Shown here piece after piece: positions 1 through 11,614 of a DNA stretch of 64,000 nt; within the stretch, counting starts at the first letter, position 1; each line of letters starts with the position of its first letter. Both the position numbers and the translations under genes were made by a program. Under the pieces are notes generated by a model. It was not told the DNA's origin and made no database searches. It was given only the letters and a program-made list of their open reading frames with translations. The DNA is from Chalara sp. BL73 (lineage: Eukaryota > Ascomycota > Leotiomycetes > Helotiales): positions 62,001 through 126,000 of the forward strand of contig CAKJVC010000198.1 in assembly GCA_918026815.1 (NCBI GenBank). Direction: 5' to 3'.

Positions 1-716
1 GGGGCTATCTGTCTATCTATCTATCTCTCACACATCGAGATCATATATAATAAGCAAAGGGCCAACGACTCAAACGATCGTCCGATGGCTTCCTTTCATC
101 TTTTTATTTGATCCTGTATCATGGGAATTCAGCTTTCTGCAAAATGGTTCAACGCTACACTATTGGACAGGATTCTCTGGTGCTGCTTATCGCAATCATC
201 TTATAATAGCTCTTGTACTATCATCCACCGATTGCCAACTTTCAAGCCTACCAAACCCTACAATAAGCCGTTCTGGCCGCAATTCCGCGCCTGAGTCTGA
301 ACCTGCTGTGATAAGGGTGTAACTGACAGGAGGAAGTTCCAGGGTTGCGAAGAAGGTACAGTAATGTAATATCCCAATCCTTCAGAGCCAACGGATCAGC
401 CACGCCCTCAGTGCTTCGTACATGGTCGTCGGCGTTGGGCATCAGCAAATATATTTCTCCCTCTGGCACATTCCTTACACCTGGTTATCATCGGCTTCGA
501 AGAGCTCTTGGACTACGGAAGCTCCCGGTGCAAGATGACTCATCCACCGATCGCAAATACTCGTTATTTGACTCGTTCGTGTCGAATGGAAGGGTGTGAT
601 ATTCCCATCCCAGGCGATTTGCCCTGCTCCGGTCTCACGCTGCCTGAAGAATAGCATAGGCTACAACCAGATAGTGTAGTGTTACAGAATTGATTGCTGG
701 CCTGCCGTGCAGCGAC
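1..716. other. Intergenic region with CTAT microsatellite
   Basis: No coding region recognised on either strand. Bases 5-29 are a short CTAT-type simple repeat. The 3' part is the presumed promoter of the GNAT gene. Short open frames here match no family I know and lack paired splice sites. Confidence 0.6.
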
Positions 717-1373
717 ATGAGTTCCACGGACGCCGGTGCGAGCAGGTTCCAACTGCGCATTGCTACTCTAGAAGACATACCACAGATGCGTCTGTTGATC
801 GATATTTCTGTAGGTCCTAAGTGCTTTGGGGGTTTGGTGAGTATACGTTGAGTCTGACCTCAAGCCACACAGGTCCGCACTTTACACCCCAAGTATTACA
901 CGCCTATCCAGATCGCCGGTGGCCTGAAGTCCATCTACGGGGTAGACACCCAAGTAGTGAACGACGGTCACTATTTCATAGTAGAGACCCCATCCCAAAA
1001 TAACAATCCCAAGCCTACCATAGTAGCCTGTGGCGGTTGGTCTCATCGTTCAACACTTTTCGGCGGCGACCAATACGACAGCCGAGACGATAAACTCCTC
1101 GATCCAGTCACAGATGCCGCAAAGATTCGAGCATTTTTCGTCCATCCAGACTGGACGCGTCAAGGAGTTGGCGGGATTGTGCTCGATGCTTGCGAGGCAG
1201 CTGCACGAAATGCAGGCTTCAAGAGGACTGAGATGGGGTCAACATTAGCAGGCGTGCCATTCTATTTGAAGAAAGGGTATCGAGAGACAGAAGATGGGAG
1301 AGTTCTGAGCCCCGCTGGTGATCCAGATGAGAGAGTTATGCTAGAGGTTGTAAGGATGATGAAAGAGTTATGA
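717..1373 (+). CDS. GNAT family N-acetyltransferase
   Basis: Two exons, 717-809 and 873-1373, with a 63 nt GT-AG intron, encode 197 residues. The start is the first ATG in frame with an opening that reads like a typical GNAT beta-1/alpha-1 (RIATLEDIPQMRLLI). Acetyl-CoA binding motif A is visible at about residues 119-140 (AFFVHPDWTRQGVGG), with the R/Q-x-x-G-x-G signature RQGVGG at 127-132. The C-terminal FYLKKGYRE is the usual GNAT motif B region. The family transfers acetyl from acetyl-CoA to an amine; the substrate cannot be told from sequence. Length is normal for a stand-alone cytosolic GNAT. The gene lies alone, followed by a 2.5 kb gap. Confidence 0.88.
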
Positions 1374-3890
1374 GTGGATTGGTAGTGCAGAAGGTCAACT
1401 AGGTGATACCGAGAAGTTTGAAAAAACATCATGGAGCTTCCCAAACCATCCCGCTACACAGAACTTTGCTTGTGTACAGTCCTCAGCTCGGATGTAATCG
1501 CTAATAATTTTTGAACACCAAAGGTGATAATCAGCGCCAGCAGCAGGGCTGGCGTGACGAGAAGAAAAGGGCATCATCGATCATAGGTACCGAATACGTC
1601 TTAGGGTCCATTGATACAGATAGTTGAGCTTCTCTAGATTGAATATCATCGACTGTGACAGCGTATCCGTTTGCGCCGAAACGACTCGCACAATTAGGGC
1701 TGGCTACCGGGTTTGGGTCATGCATTTCCGTGGAACAAACATCGCTCAAAAAGCAATTTAAAGACAGTGATCATTGTGAGTGAATACTACGGATACATTT
1801 AGGAACTTATAACCTCGCGCAAATTAATAAGGCGATTCTTGAGTATTGGAGTTTTGCATGCTTCAAGGAAATCTATATCGGAGGTTTCTCCGGAAATATG
1901 CAAGGAATGCAAGCGATACTGGGATGACCCCCTTCCGCAGACGAAGATCTGTCTTGCTTCAGGGTGACGTAATTCAATTCGGGGAGGAACTTTTATATCA
2001 TCCGGTACCCAACCAAACCTGGAGAGAGTGGATCTCCATATATAAAAAAACACGATAACTTAAAATGTGAGCAACAGGGAAAAGATTAGAATGTAATCAG
2101 CAAAAGAACAAACTCGCAAGTAAGTCAACCCGCACTTTGAACTTAGTGAAGGACTGTTCCTTATTGGAAAGGGATTCCTTGAGCATCCTGATGGATAGTG
2201 TTGAGAGTGTGAACAATGAAAATAGTAAGACCATCTATCCTCTTCTTCCTCACCTCCAGGACCATCTTTACTAACTCCAGAATTAACCTCAGCTTGAATC
2301 TCCCTCCCCATATCTCCGGGATTTTAAAGTTGTATAGCGATAGAATGTCGACCAAGCTGAGAGTAACATATCAGCCTTTATTCGGAGCGAGCCCCTTTTT
2401 CCCACCTCCCAAAATTACAGCCAATCAGCCCATATGGTTCCCTTGCTTCCTATGTATATTTGTTTAGGCAAATGGACTGCAACAAACACAGGGGCGGCTC
2501 TGTGGAAGGAGTTCAGGTCAAGCTGTGTTTGGTGGAGGGGTGACACTTGGACAACAACTCGACACGACAATTCAACATAAAAATCCTCATATCGGAGAGG
2601 GTTTCTAGGCAACCCTACGGGTTGAATAGTTTTGCTTTTTTGGGCAGACCAAAAACACAAGAGTTGGAATTTCAAATCGCCCAAAAAAATATTCAGGTGC
2701 AAGCACAGGTGCATGTGCGTGAGAAGTTGGGCCTTTCGTCATATAGGATTTGGGAAGCACAAGGAGTGAATAAGATTGATGATTGCCTTTTTTTTATCAC
2801 TGAGGCCTGATATAGGAAGGCAACTCACCAATGGGCCATCCGCTGTCGCCATATATTCTGCATGTGCAACAACACATCACCCTTCCCGACAGGCTCGAAC
2901 CCTCGACTTCGAAAACTCCATGCAACTTTCAAAAGGAATATATCTCCTCACAAATGCATCAAAATCTTCCACTTCACTTGGGTATTGTGCTATCGTCAAT
3001 AGTCACGGCATAAATAAACGCACTCATATTCAAGAAAATTTACGACCCCCATCCTCGGAGACATATCCAGTCATTGCTCCTAAGCAGTAGCCGGCGGTAT
3101 CCCTTTACGGCTCTTACTACATGTGGCTATAACCGTTAGCAGTATACATTTCCAGGCGAGGCATCCTCATCATTTACTTGCCCGCTGATGATCAGAAGAC
3201 GAATTATGACCAAAACCTGGATTCTACATTTTTCGGGGAAAGGGGATAAAAAGGAGGCAAGTTTGGAATTATGGCTTTGGCAATTTGCTCATGTATAGTT
3301 ATTTTGGCGATCTCCATTCAAAGCCTGCTACGATTAGCAAATGAAACAGGCATTAACTGCAACCCTGCATTCAGAATAATGGGCGATTGGAGCGGACCAA
3401 ATTGCTGCGCCGCTGTATGCATCTCAATCTAATAACCCGTGCCGTGGTAGAGGACATGGTCAAGCGAGCGCCGCCCCCAAAGACCTCGAGTTTATTAGTC
3501 TGCTGCGCATCAAGATTCTTATAAAATGTACGAAATTTAGTCTCCGCTCACAAAGCAGAATATTCTCCGCAATTATCATCTACTCACGTATTTTTGATAG
3601 TGAATTGAGGAGATAGTTCTAGTTGAAGTCGAAGTAGGTTTGACTACCGCCTTTGGCGTACCACAAACACGGTAGCCCCCATGCTGACATCAGCTTAGCC
3701 ATAGGGGAATTCAAGCCCGACCATGATTGATCCAGGTGTGCCGCACTAAAATCAGCCATGCGAGAGAACATGCATATATCATCTCGAGATCTGAATTACT
3801 CTCTCTGCCCTACCTGATCCAGATAAAATGTAGCCGCAAGGCGCCTTGCGGCCTGTCGTTCTCATCGATGCTTCGTTCTTACCAAGAGCC
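1374..3890. other. 2.5 kb gene-poor intergenic region
   Basis: AT-rich stretch in which only short frames occur, without family motifs or convincing splice pairs. A tRNA T-arm-like string near 2890-2905 does not fold into a tRNA. I see no gene or defined repeat. Confidence 0.55.
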
Positions 3891-5430
3891 ATGTCTATGA
3901 CGCCTCGCCAAAACGTTTGGGCGTCGTCTCAGGATTGGGAGAATCATCGTGATACTATTATCGATCTCTATCAGGAGCAAAGTCTACAACTGAGGAAGGT
4001 TGTCGAGATCATGAAAGAGAAACACCAGTTCTTTGCAACGTGCGCCTCATCACCCCTTTTCCATGATCAGTCAGAAACTGACACATCCCAGTGAAAGGAT
4101 GTATAAACGGCGCCTTCTGACATGGGGTATACAGAAGAACTTCAAGTCTGCAGAAGCTGCTGCTATTCTCCGTAAAGAAATAGATCGCATGCTTATCGAC
4201 AGAGAAGATTTCTCGATTGGACATCCAGATGGTGATCAGGAAAGGCTCTGGGCCTATATGAGGGTCCTGCCTCCAGCGAGAAGAAGGCGTATGTTTGACA
4301 AGGCTTTCGGGGCGAGTGATGCCTTAGTGCTTCATGGCAACAGCTTGGATACCATTGCTGGCCGAACCGGCTCATCTTCTGCACCTTTACCCTCACTCAG
4401 TCCTCCAGAAGCCTTGCGTATTCCCGAGAAGCTCATCTACGCCCTTCGAGACTACGTTTCCGGTGCTTTCAATACCGGGTTATGGACCCCGGAAACATTT
4501 GAAGACGATGCAATACTTGTCGAAAGCATCAAATGGGCCAACCTTAACTTCACCGCAACCAAAGCGCTGGGCTACGGGAAAGTAAACGAGGCCTTTCGTA
4601 TTCTGAATTTCGGATGCCAAGAGTATAGATCACTCGTAGAAGAACAGAATCCGACTTTATTCATAGCCACGTATTCGGCAGCCATGCGCCATGCCCAAAC
4701 AAATTCGGATGTGGCGCGGGAGGTTGTGAAGTATGCTAGAGACTTGGCACAAACATTACATGGCCCATTCCATCCGCTGACAGCCATTCTGAGACAGCTT
4801 TTTGAGCTGAAAGTGCAAAATCTCAAAGCAAGCGCGACAGGTTTGCTCAAGGCTTTCCTGGAGGTGGTGCAGAGCCACCTAACTCCGGAAGGTGTGTTTG
4901 GTGGGCGTATTGCATTGGCGATCGCTGCGGCTGTTAGGTACTACGCCTCGGTGGATAACACGAGTGAGACAAAGATCGCTAAAGGAGTAGCGACGGTATA
5001 CTGCGACGGAGCAAAGGTTACGCATAGCAAATGCGCAAAGATTGTTGTGATGAGAGTTAAGCACCAGCTAGCATGGGCGCGAGCGTGCCAAGGAAAGAGC
5101 CCGTCAGTCCGGGAATCAGTGGATAATCTCTTGCGCTCAGAGGATGTGGAAAAGAATGCTATGGCAGAAGTCAAGGTTTTCCAGTTGCTGCTTTGCGTCT
5201 CGTTGAACCAGGATAATCATGAAACACTGCTGGCTGCCGCGCGTCGGCACGTAGAGTTCTGTACAGAGGCATACGGGAGGGGAAGCGACCAGGCGATCGA
5301 TGCTTGGACAACTATGGAGGTATATTTGAGGAACTTTGATGCGCTTCAGGTGACTGAACAGGCACGTGTACAACATGACCAGGCTTTTGGCGAGATGCGT
5401 CGCGAGCTAAAGAAATTAAATCTAATGTAA
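3891..5430 (+). CDS. Clr5 domain-containing protein
   Basis: Exons 3891-4039 and 4092-5430 with a 52 nt intron encode 495 residues. The intron splits the N-terminal domain; splicing gives residues 10-63 starting WASSQDWENHRDTIIDLY and ending YKRRLLTWGIQKN, the Clr5 domain found at the start of many filamentous-fungal proteins. The domain is named after S. pombe Clr5, a silencing factor; most filamentous members are uncharacterised. The remaining 430 residues are mainly helical without a motif I recognise, and may form TPR-like repeats as in other Clr5 proteins (inference). The start is the first ATG; an upstream TTG also in frame is unlikely to be used. No targeting signal or membrane segment is visible. 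Confidence 0.85.
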
Positions 5431-5642
5431 CTATACCATAATTTTGTCACTTTAAGCTGAGATCATGAGTAGGGTAGTATTAAATAGCTGCATAATACTG
5501 CACATGCTTTTTCGAGCTATTGAGTCGTCGTGGACAGCTTAATGTGGGTCCTCGCTTGACTCAGGGGCTGATTGATAGATCCCTCCTAAGCGTGATGACG
5601 CTGAGTCTGAACAAATAACCACAAAACAAAATCCCGTTGCCC

Positions 5643-6420
5643 TCATAGCTTCGCTCTAACCTTCGCATTCCCGCTACCACTCCATAACCTAGGCAACGGC
5701 CCATCAATACCACTCACCGGATCATGCGTCGGGACCTCAACCGCCTCGATCTCAGCCCGCAACCCGAGCTCCCTAACCGGCCGATCGCCATACATATTCC
5801 GCCACCTCGGACATCCCTAGGGAACCCCCATAAAGTCAGCATCCTCACGCAAAGCGCTCTCAGCAGGCGCAACAGCGGGGCGAACCTTGGGATACACCCC
5901 GACATATCGATAATCCTCCGTGCTCTCGACCGAGCTGTGGCCCGTCCCCGCGGGAAGGACGATCACGTCCCCCGCCGTGACCGTGATGCGCCTCCCGCCC
6001 CGCGCGTCCAGCTTCCCCTGCCCGATCAGCAGCGTTGACGTCCCTCGGAAGATCCCTTTTCCCCCGTCAGCACTGCGCTGGTGCAACAACCCCCCGCTTT
6101 TGCGCCCCTGCCCGTTCCCGGCGAGGTCGGCGGCGGCGGAGGGACCTACCGTAGCATTCATGCGAGTTGGGGTGGAAATGCCTTATCTCTATCGACCCCC
6201 ATGTCCCCTGCATTTTTGAATGTTAGGGGCGGCGGGAGAGGGTGGTGGAGCGGAGGCGGTGACGTACGCGTTTCTCCCAGTTGTTGGCTTCCAGGAATGT
6301 GCTGGCGTTCTCTTCTGTGATGGGTTTGGGGAGGACGGCCCTGTAGACCAGCACGGGCATGGGGTTGTTGGGAGCGTATTCTGTTGGCTCGATATAGTAC
6401 GTTTCTGGCTCGAGACCCAT
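5643..6420 (-). CDS. YjlB-like cupin domain protein
   Basis: Four exons on the minus strand: 6420-6268, 6207-6150, 6055-5886 and 5816-5643, giving 184 residues. The N-terminus (PETYYIEPTEYAPNNPMPVLVYR, here named only by its start and end) and the end GPLPRLW are typical of the small fungal/bacterial YjlB-type cupins. Cupin motif 1 is HFHPNSHECYG at residues 61-71, with His61, His63 and His67 as candidate metal ligands; motif 2 includes GDVIVLPAGTGH at 99-110. The exon 2/3 acceptor is a weak AAAAG but is the one that keeps frame. Without the three introns the gene looks like a frameshifted fragment. Enzymatic role unknown; a single-domain metal-binding cupin is likely. Confidence 0.85.
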
Positions 6421-7011
6421 GGCTGCGGATATATATCGTTTTGATGTGATTGGTATAGACTTTAGAATTTATGTTCGTTCCTGAAACAACTTCTGAGATA
6501 TAAATCTGTGGTCACGAAATGAAGGGTGCTGAGTGCAGAATGATAACTGGATGATCTCATAAGCCTTTTGGCGGGTGATATGTATGTCTGGATGCGTTAT
6601 CAAAGAGGGGAAAGTGGATCCGGGATGTGTCCGACACGTGATTCATCCATGTTCTTTGGCAGGCGTTCCCAGAAAATAGCACAGGAAACGTGAGCTAGAA
6701 GAGTACATTCTGAGGGGATGTTGGTTAAATTATATTTTGTAGGCCTATCTGAGCCGTAGTCATGATTTCTATAATTCTGTGTAACCACCACGTGAATGTA
6801 AAAATTTGGAAGCACAGAGATACGCGCACTTTTTTCAAGAGAGATTCATTGATTTTTAAACAGAGTTTGCATTTCTTCGAATTCTATCAGCATTGAGATT
6901 GCGAAAGTGTATGAATATTTTGCAACTGCTCAACTGTTCTGAAAGAAGATCTTTCGATTACAGAAAAGATCCATTCTCCTTGAGCCAGGTACGCATCCAC
7001 GCACTCTTTAG
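6421..7011. other. Intergenic region
   Basis: AT-rich spacer between the start of the cupin gene and the 3' end of the monooxygenase gene. It should hold the cupin promoter. No other feature seen. Confidence 0.5.
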
Positions 7012-9120
7012 CTACACACTCATAGCCGCTGCATCGACCAAATCTTTTTGCCATTGAGGTTCAGATGCTGAACCATTGAAAACCCCATTTAACTTCGGTT
7101 TTGGTGGATTGAAGGCGTCTAAGGGAATAGGCGGAGCACTGTGTAGATAGTAACTAAAATCAACCGCTTCACCATTTTCAACTCCTTCCATTGCCTTCTC
7201 TTTCTCAAGAATTGATCTCTTCTCTGTCTTGGAAAAGCCCTCATCCCAGTATGAGAATCTGTTACACGTGTAGCTCCACTCGTAGTCCTCCCATCTATTC
7301 TCAGCCAGCGTGTCCATGTAGTGTAAGGAGCTTCCGGGCCAGAGTGCTGTCACTTTGCCCGTGTCTGACTTCTTGACTATTGATCTGCGTCAACATCTGA
7401 CGATGATACTTGACTGAGATTTTACTTACACCAACTGCGGCAAGTTCCAGTCCATACCATATCTTTCATGAACCGTTGAGTATGCTCGTCAAAATCCAGT
7501 TGTACTTCAAGACGCACGTCGAAAGACTTAGCACGTTGAGTATGCATCTTTCGTATCAACTTGATAAAATAGTCTGCGGTGGCTTCTAAGGGGCCTACTC
7601 TTGCGTCAGCAATGTTTCGATACTTCCCAAACTTGAAGAAAAGCTTGCCCGTTATACTGCCGTTAGATATCGGGGTATTTGGTCCAAGGAAAATAAGATA
7701 GTTCGGATATCCAGATACGCCAGTACCAAGATATGATGTTGGCTCTTTTGCCCATAAATCTTGAAGGTTCACTCCATTCCTACCAATAATTGGAAACCTG
7801 GGACGGAAGCCCGTATTGAAACCAGTAGCCGCAATAATCACATCTGCAGGACGTGTTTCTCCATCTGAGACTACCCCATCGGTTACAATCTCTGAGATAG
7901 GACCAAATATAGGGGTAACGTTATCGTTTTGTAAAGAGGTAAGATATGCTTCCCCTGGATTGATCCGTCGACAGCCTACCTCAAAATCCGGGATCAGCTT
8001 TTTCTGTAGCTCTGGATCAGGTATCAGCTCCTTCATCCTGGTCTCAAATTTGTTTCGAAGGTCTTTTTGCTGATCAGTGCCTTTGAAGAATGCTTTAAAC
8101 ATAGTGTTGAAGCTTGATTCAAGCGTCTTTCTAGTTGTGAGAGAAAATACGGGGTCATCGCGGAATCGTTCTTGTTCCTCAATCGTATATGGAGGATTCT
8201 TGCCTTTTGGAGCACCAATTGGTGGAGATATCCAGGATGGTGTTCGGATATAAAGATCGATATGTTTTGCAATCGGCTGTATTTGTGGTAAAATCTGAAT
8301 GGCACTGGCGCCTGCGCCAATCAATGCTATGCTTTTGCCATCTAAGCTGACTTTTGGGTCCCATTGCGCAGTATGGAGGAAATCTCCGCTGAAAGTATCA
8401 AGACCTTTGATTGTTGGCATCTGGGGATTGTTGAGAATGCCGCCAGCGTTGACTATAATCTCAACAGAAAATTCTCCTTTCCCTTCAACTGATATCTTCC
8501 AGATAGACTCTGTCTCATCCCAAATGGCTCTGGTCACCGGGCTGCTGAATGAGATATACTCTGAGAGGTCAAAATTCCTGCAGACAGCTTTTAGATACTG
8601 TTGTATCTCCTGTGAAGTAGCATAGCTGCAAACCCATTAGGCTTACTAGCTTCATACCTATCATTTTCTGTGAGTTTTTGCTTACTATGAAGACCAATAT
8701 GGATTCGGCGCAAACGAAAACTGATATACGTGACTGGGGACATCACAAGCACATCCTTTGATTGTTATTTCATGGTTCGTCTTTAAATACATTAGAGCGT
8801 AAGACTTACCTGGATACCTATTTTCAAACCAGGTTCCTCCTAGATCCTCATTTTTTTCAAAAATTTGGAATTCGATCTCTTCGTGGAGCTCAGTCTTCAA
8901 CCTATGTGCTATATGGTGCTTAGCAAAATTTTGCTTTCACAGATAGCAGAAATGTCTGGCACCCATCACTTCAGTCATTTCCAAAATCGAAAGTCTGCAT
9001 ACCCATTAATATACCCGAGAACCTGCGTACTGTCAGTATTTCGACGTGTGCCACAAATATTACAGTATTCTCAACCTACCCAGCTCCAATGATAGCACAT
9101 CGAAGCCGTCTCTTGTCCAT
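7012..9120 (-). CDS. Baeyer-Villiger-type flavin monooxygenase
   Basis: Six exons: 9120-9080, 9022-9003 (only 20 nt), 8908-8810, 8755-8686, 8625-7430 and 7376-7012, together 596 residues. The FAD Rossmann motif GAGFSG is at residues 12-17 and is assembled across the first intron. The class B fingerprint FxGxxxHxxxW is present as [11 protein letters not shown] at about 155-165, followed by D as in BVMOs. The NADPH Rossmann motif GAGASA is at about 180-185. Such enzymes use NADPH and O2 to oxidise ketones to esters or, in some members, N or S atoms; the substrate is unknown. Length is usual for the family. It is transcribed divergently from the Rieske oxygenase across a 555 bp region, which suggests shared control. 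No signal peptide seen. Confidence 0.92.
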
Positions 9121-9675
9121 TCTATTGCTCGTGTTTGTCACACTTAGGCTCGTATAACTATAGAAGATTTAAAAGGGATAATTCATGTACAAGTACGACA
9201 GATTAGGAATTTAGATATCATACAGACTCCATTGTAGAAGGTCCAAAGTGGGCCATGCGCTTGCACTTGGCTTATGTGCCTAGACCCATGCCATCTTACC
9301 ACTGGCTGAAGGCATATGGGATCCATCTTCAGCCACAACTGCCTCAAGAATTCGCAGATTAGAAAGACGGAAGTCGCCACGAGTAGCCAAGAGTGGGTGG
9401 AATGTGGACGGACGGGGTTGGTTCCGGTCATGTGATCGCGGAGTAGATACGATCACCTTTTTACACATCCTAATGACTCGGTGTAGTGGATACGAAGTAT
9501 GATGTACAGAACAGGTATTTTGTGCACGCGCCATAATCTGGGGTTATCGTGCGTGGTGACTGATAAAACGCCGAGTTAGATACTCTAAGAAAGTAAGCTA
9601 CAGCCCACAATATTGAATACCTATCCTAAAAGAAATTCTTTGTGAGTTTTGGGCACAACATATAATTCCGACATC
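9121..9675. promoter_or_regulatory. Divergent promoter with CGG-N8-CCG element
   Basis: Shared upstream region of the BVMO (minus) and Rieske oxygenase (plus). Bases 9413-9426 read CGG, eight bases, CCG, the inverted-repeat spacing used by many Zn2Cys6 regulators. The right half-site extends to CCGGTCATGT. An element with the same spacing and nearly the same right flank lies upstream of the cluster transporter at 18707-18720. Binding is inferred, not shown. Confidence 0.5.
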
Positions 9676-11096
9676 ATGGGCAACACATCACCAGAGAGAG
9701 ACTCCGAAGTCCATCGGGCTCTCCCAGCAAATTGGTACTCCTCACCTGCGATGTACGATCTGGAACGAAGAGCCATCTATTCCAAAGAATGGTTCCTTGT
9801 AACCCACAAGCTTCGTTTTAATAAAATCGGAGACTTTGTAAAGCTTGAGGAAGCTGGATTTGCATTTTTCTTGTGCAAGAATAGGCATGGCGAGATAAAC
9901 GGATTCCATAATATATGTCGACATCGAGCATTTCCCATCGTGACAAAAGACTGCGGCACTGCAAGTATACTATCTTGTAAATATCATGGTATGAACTCGA
10001 TATGTGGCTTGCAACTTCATGTCAGCTAATTTCGGTATTAGGATGGTCGTATGGGTTGAATGGAAACCTAACTAAAGCACCAAGATTCGACGCAGTGCCA
10101 AGTTTTGATAAAGTCAGCAATAGTCTCTTTCCAATCCATGTTCATGTAGATAATATGGGTTTTGTGTGGGTGAACCTTGAAGCAAGTGAGAAGCCTTCTA
10201 AGCTCTGGGGTCAAAATTTCAACGGAGTGGATCTCCAAGAGCGGTATAAGAATTTCGATGTCGAGAAGTACAAGTTCGATCACACATGGAGTATGATGGG
10301 AGATTATAACTGGAAGACGTTGGCTGATAACTACAATGAGGTCTGTTCTAGAATACGGCCCACGAGCTCTCCAAGATGTGGATTTTATTACTGACAAGGT
10401 ATGAAGTGCTATCATTGCGCAGTAGCCCATCCTGGCGTTTCGAGCGTAGCAGACCTCAGCGCATACTCAGTAGAAACTTCCGGCAGCCATATCCAACACT
10501 TCAACAAACCCAAATCAGAGACTGAAACATCTACAGTGATCGCAAGCACATTTTTCTTTCCTAACTCTTCTACGACATTCTCGTAAGTCCTTCCTTCCAT
10601 TACCTCATAATCCAAGCTAATCTGTACTTATAGACCTGATTTCTTCTACTTGATGCGCGCCGTCCCTGTCTCCGCAACAAAAACGAGCATGGAATACGAG
10701 GTGTACAGACATTTAGATGCCACAGATGAGGCATTTACATACATTAATGAGTTCTTCAAGCAGGTTCTAAGAGAAGATAAGGATTTGTGCAATAATGCGC
10801 AAAAGAACCTTAATGCTGGTGTTTTTACAAACGGGAGACTGCATCCTTGGAATGAGAAGGTGACTTGGCTCCAAACTCTTTGCGGAGATTGTAGTTGACT
10901 CAAAACATAGGGGCCATTGTACTTCCAGAAGCTTGTCAAGAATGCGGTAATGACGCATCGTGAAGAGGAAGTAAGGTTGGATGACGAGATTTGGCCGGCG
11001 AGGGCGAAGATTGATAAGCTGAACGGACTGGATGAAGAGATCTCATTCTGTGCTGGGCTGTCGGAAAAATGTAGTGATGGGAGGTTGGCTTGGTAA
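9676..11096 (+). CDS. Rieske oxygenase, choline monooxygenase-like
   Basis: Five exons: 9676-9988, 10042-10340, 10407-10582, 10634-10859 and 10911-11096, giving 399 residues, the usual size for the oxygenase subunit of choline/carnitine/betaine-type Rieske enzymes. The [2Fe-2S] cluster ligands are Cys81-x-His83 and Cys101-x2-His104. The mononuclear iron site shows [14 protein letters not shown], with His207 and His212 as ligands. The start is the first ATG in frame. Intron 2 has an unusual GTCTGT donor, but removing it joins the conserved NYNE to CYHC. Known relatives hydroxylate or demethylate quaternary ammonium compounds using electrons from a separate reductase; no reductase gene is in this cluster. 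The substrate is inferred only from family resemblance. Confidence 0.9.
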
Positions 11097-11614
11097 ATCA
11101 TTTGTATGAAAGATTTGCAGGAATACTTCCTGGCTCTCTGCTTGATTCGCAAGCGTGATTTTGCTGTTGTGTAAGTATCACCACCATATAATGCTGAATC
11201 TAATGATTCTTGTACTTGATCATGGTTTGGTTACAAGCGGCTTCTCAATGTGCTAAAACTAGACCCAATCCCACCATTTAGTATACAATAACTATCAGGT
11301 GCAGGGATGTCACATAGCAAATGGTAATAAAGGGGTTCGATAGATGCTCCAGCTTTCGGCACGTAAAAGGTCACCAGGGGTACGGAGAGTATAATTAGGG
11401 GGCTCGGGGCGTAGTAAAAAGAGCAGAGATTAGTCTTTGTACAAATAGGAGCTGATTTGTGCCACATTAATCTATTCACCTTACAAGGACACAGGCTGTC
11501 AAAAGAAAGATCCCTTACTCATCATATCTATCTTGAGTCGCGGAACCTCTTCAGAACGCCTTGTCTTTCTGTCTTGATCTAAAATTTCTATATCTCTATC
11601 ATGTACCATGTTAT
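11097..11614. other. Intergenic region between convergent genes
   Basis: 3' flanks of the Rieske gene and of the flavin oxidase gene, which point towards each other. It presumably contains both polyadenylation regions. No other feature seen. Confidence 0.5.

Noticed and set aside
2415..2714. 99-codon minus-strand ORF
   Set aside because: No recognisable domain and no ATG-led conserved sequence; probably chance in an AT-rich gap.
2880..2910. tRNA-like string with GGCTCGAACCCTCGAC on the plus strand
   Set aside because: Read on the minus strand it resembles a T loop, but the T stem pairs poorly and no acceptor, D or anticodon arms can be drawn around it.
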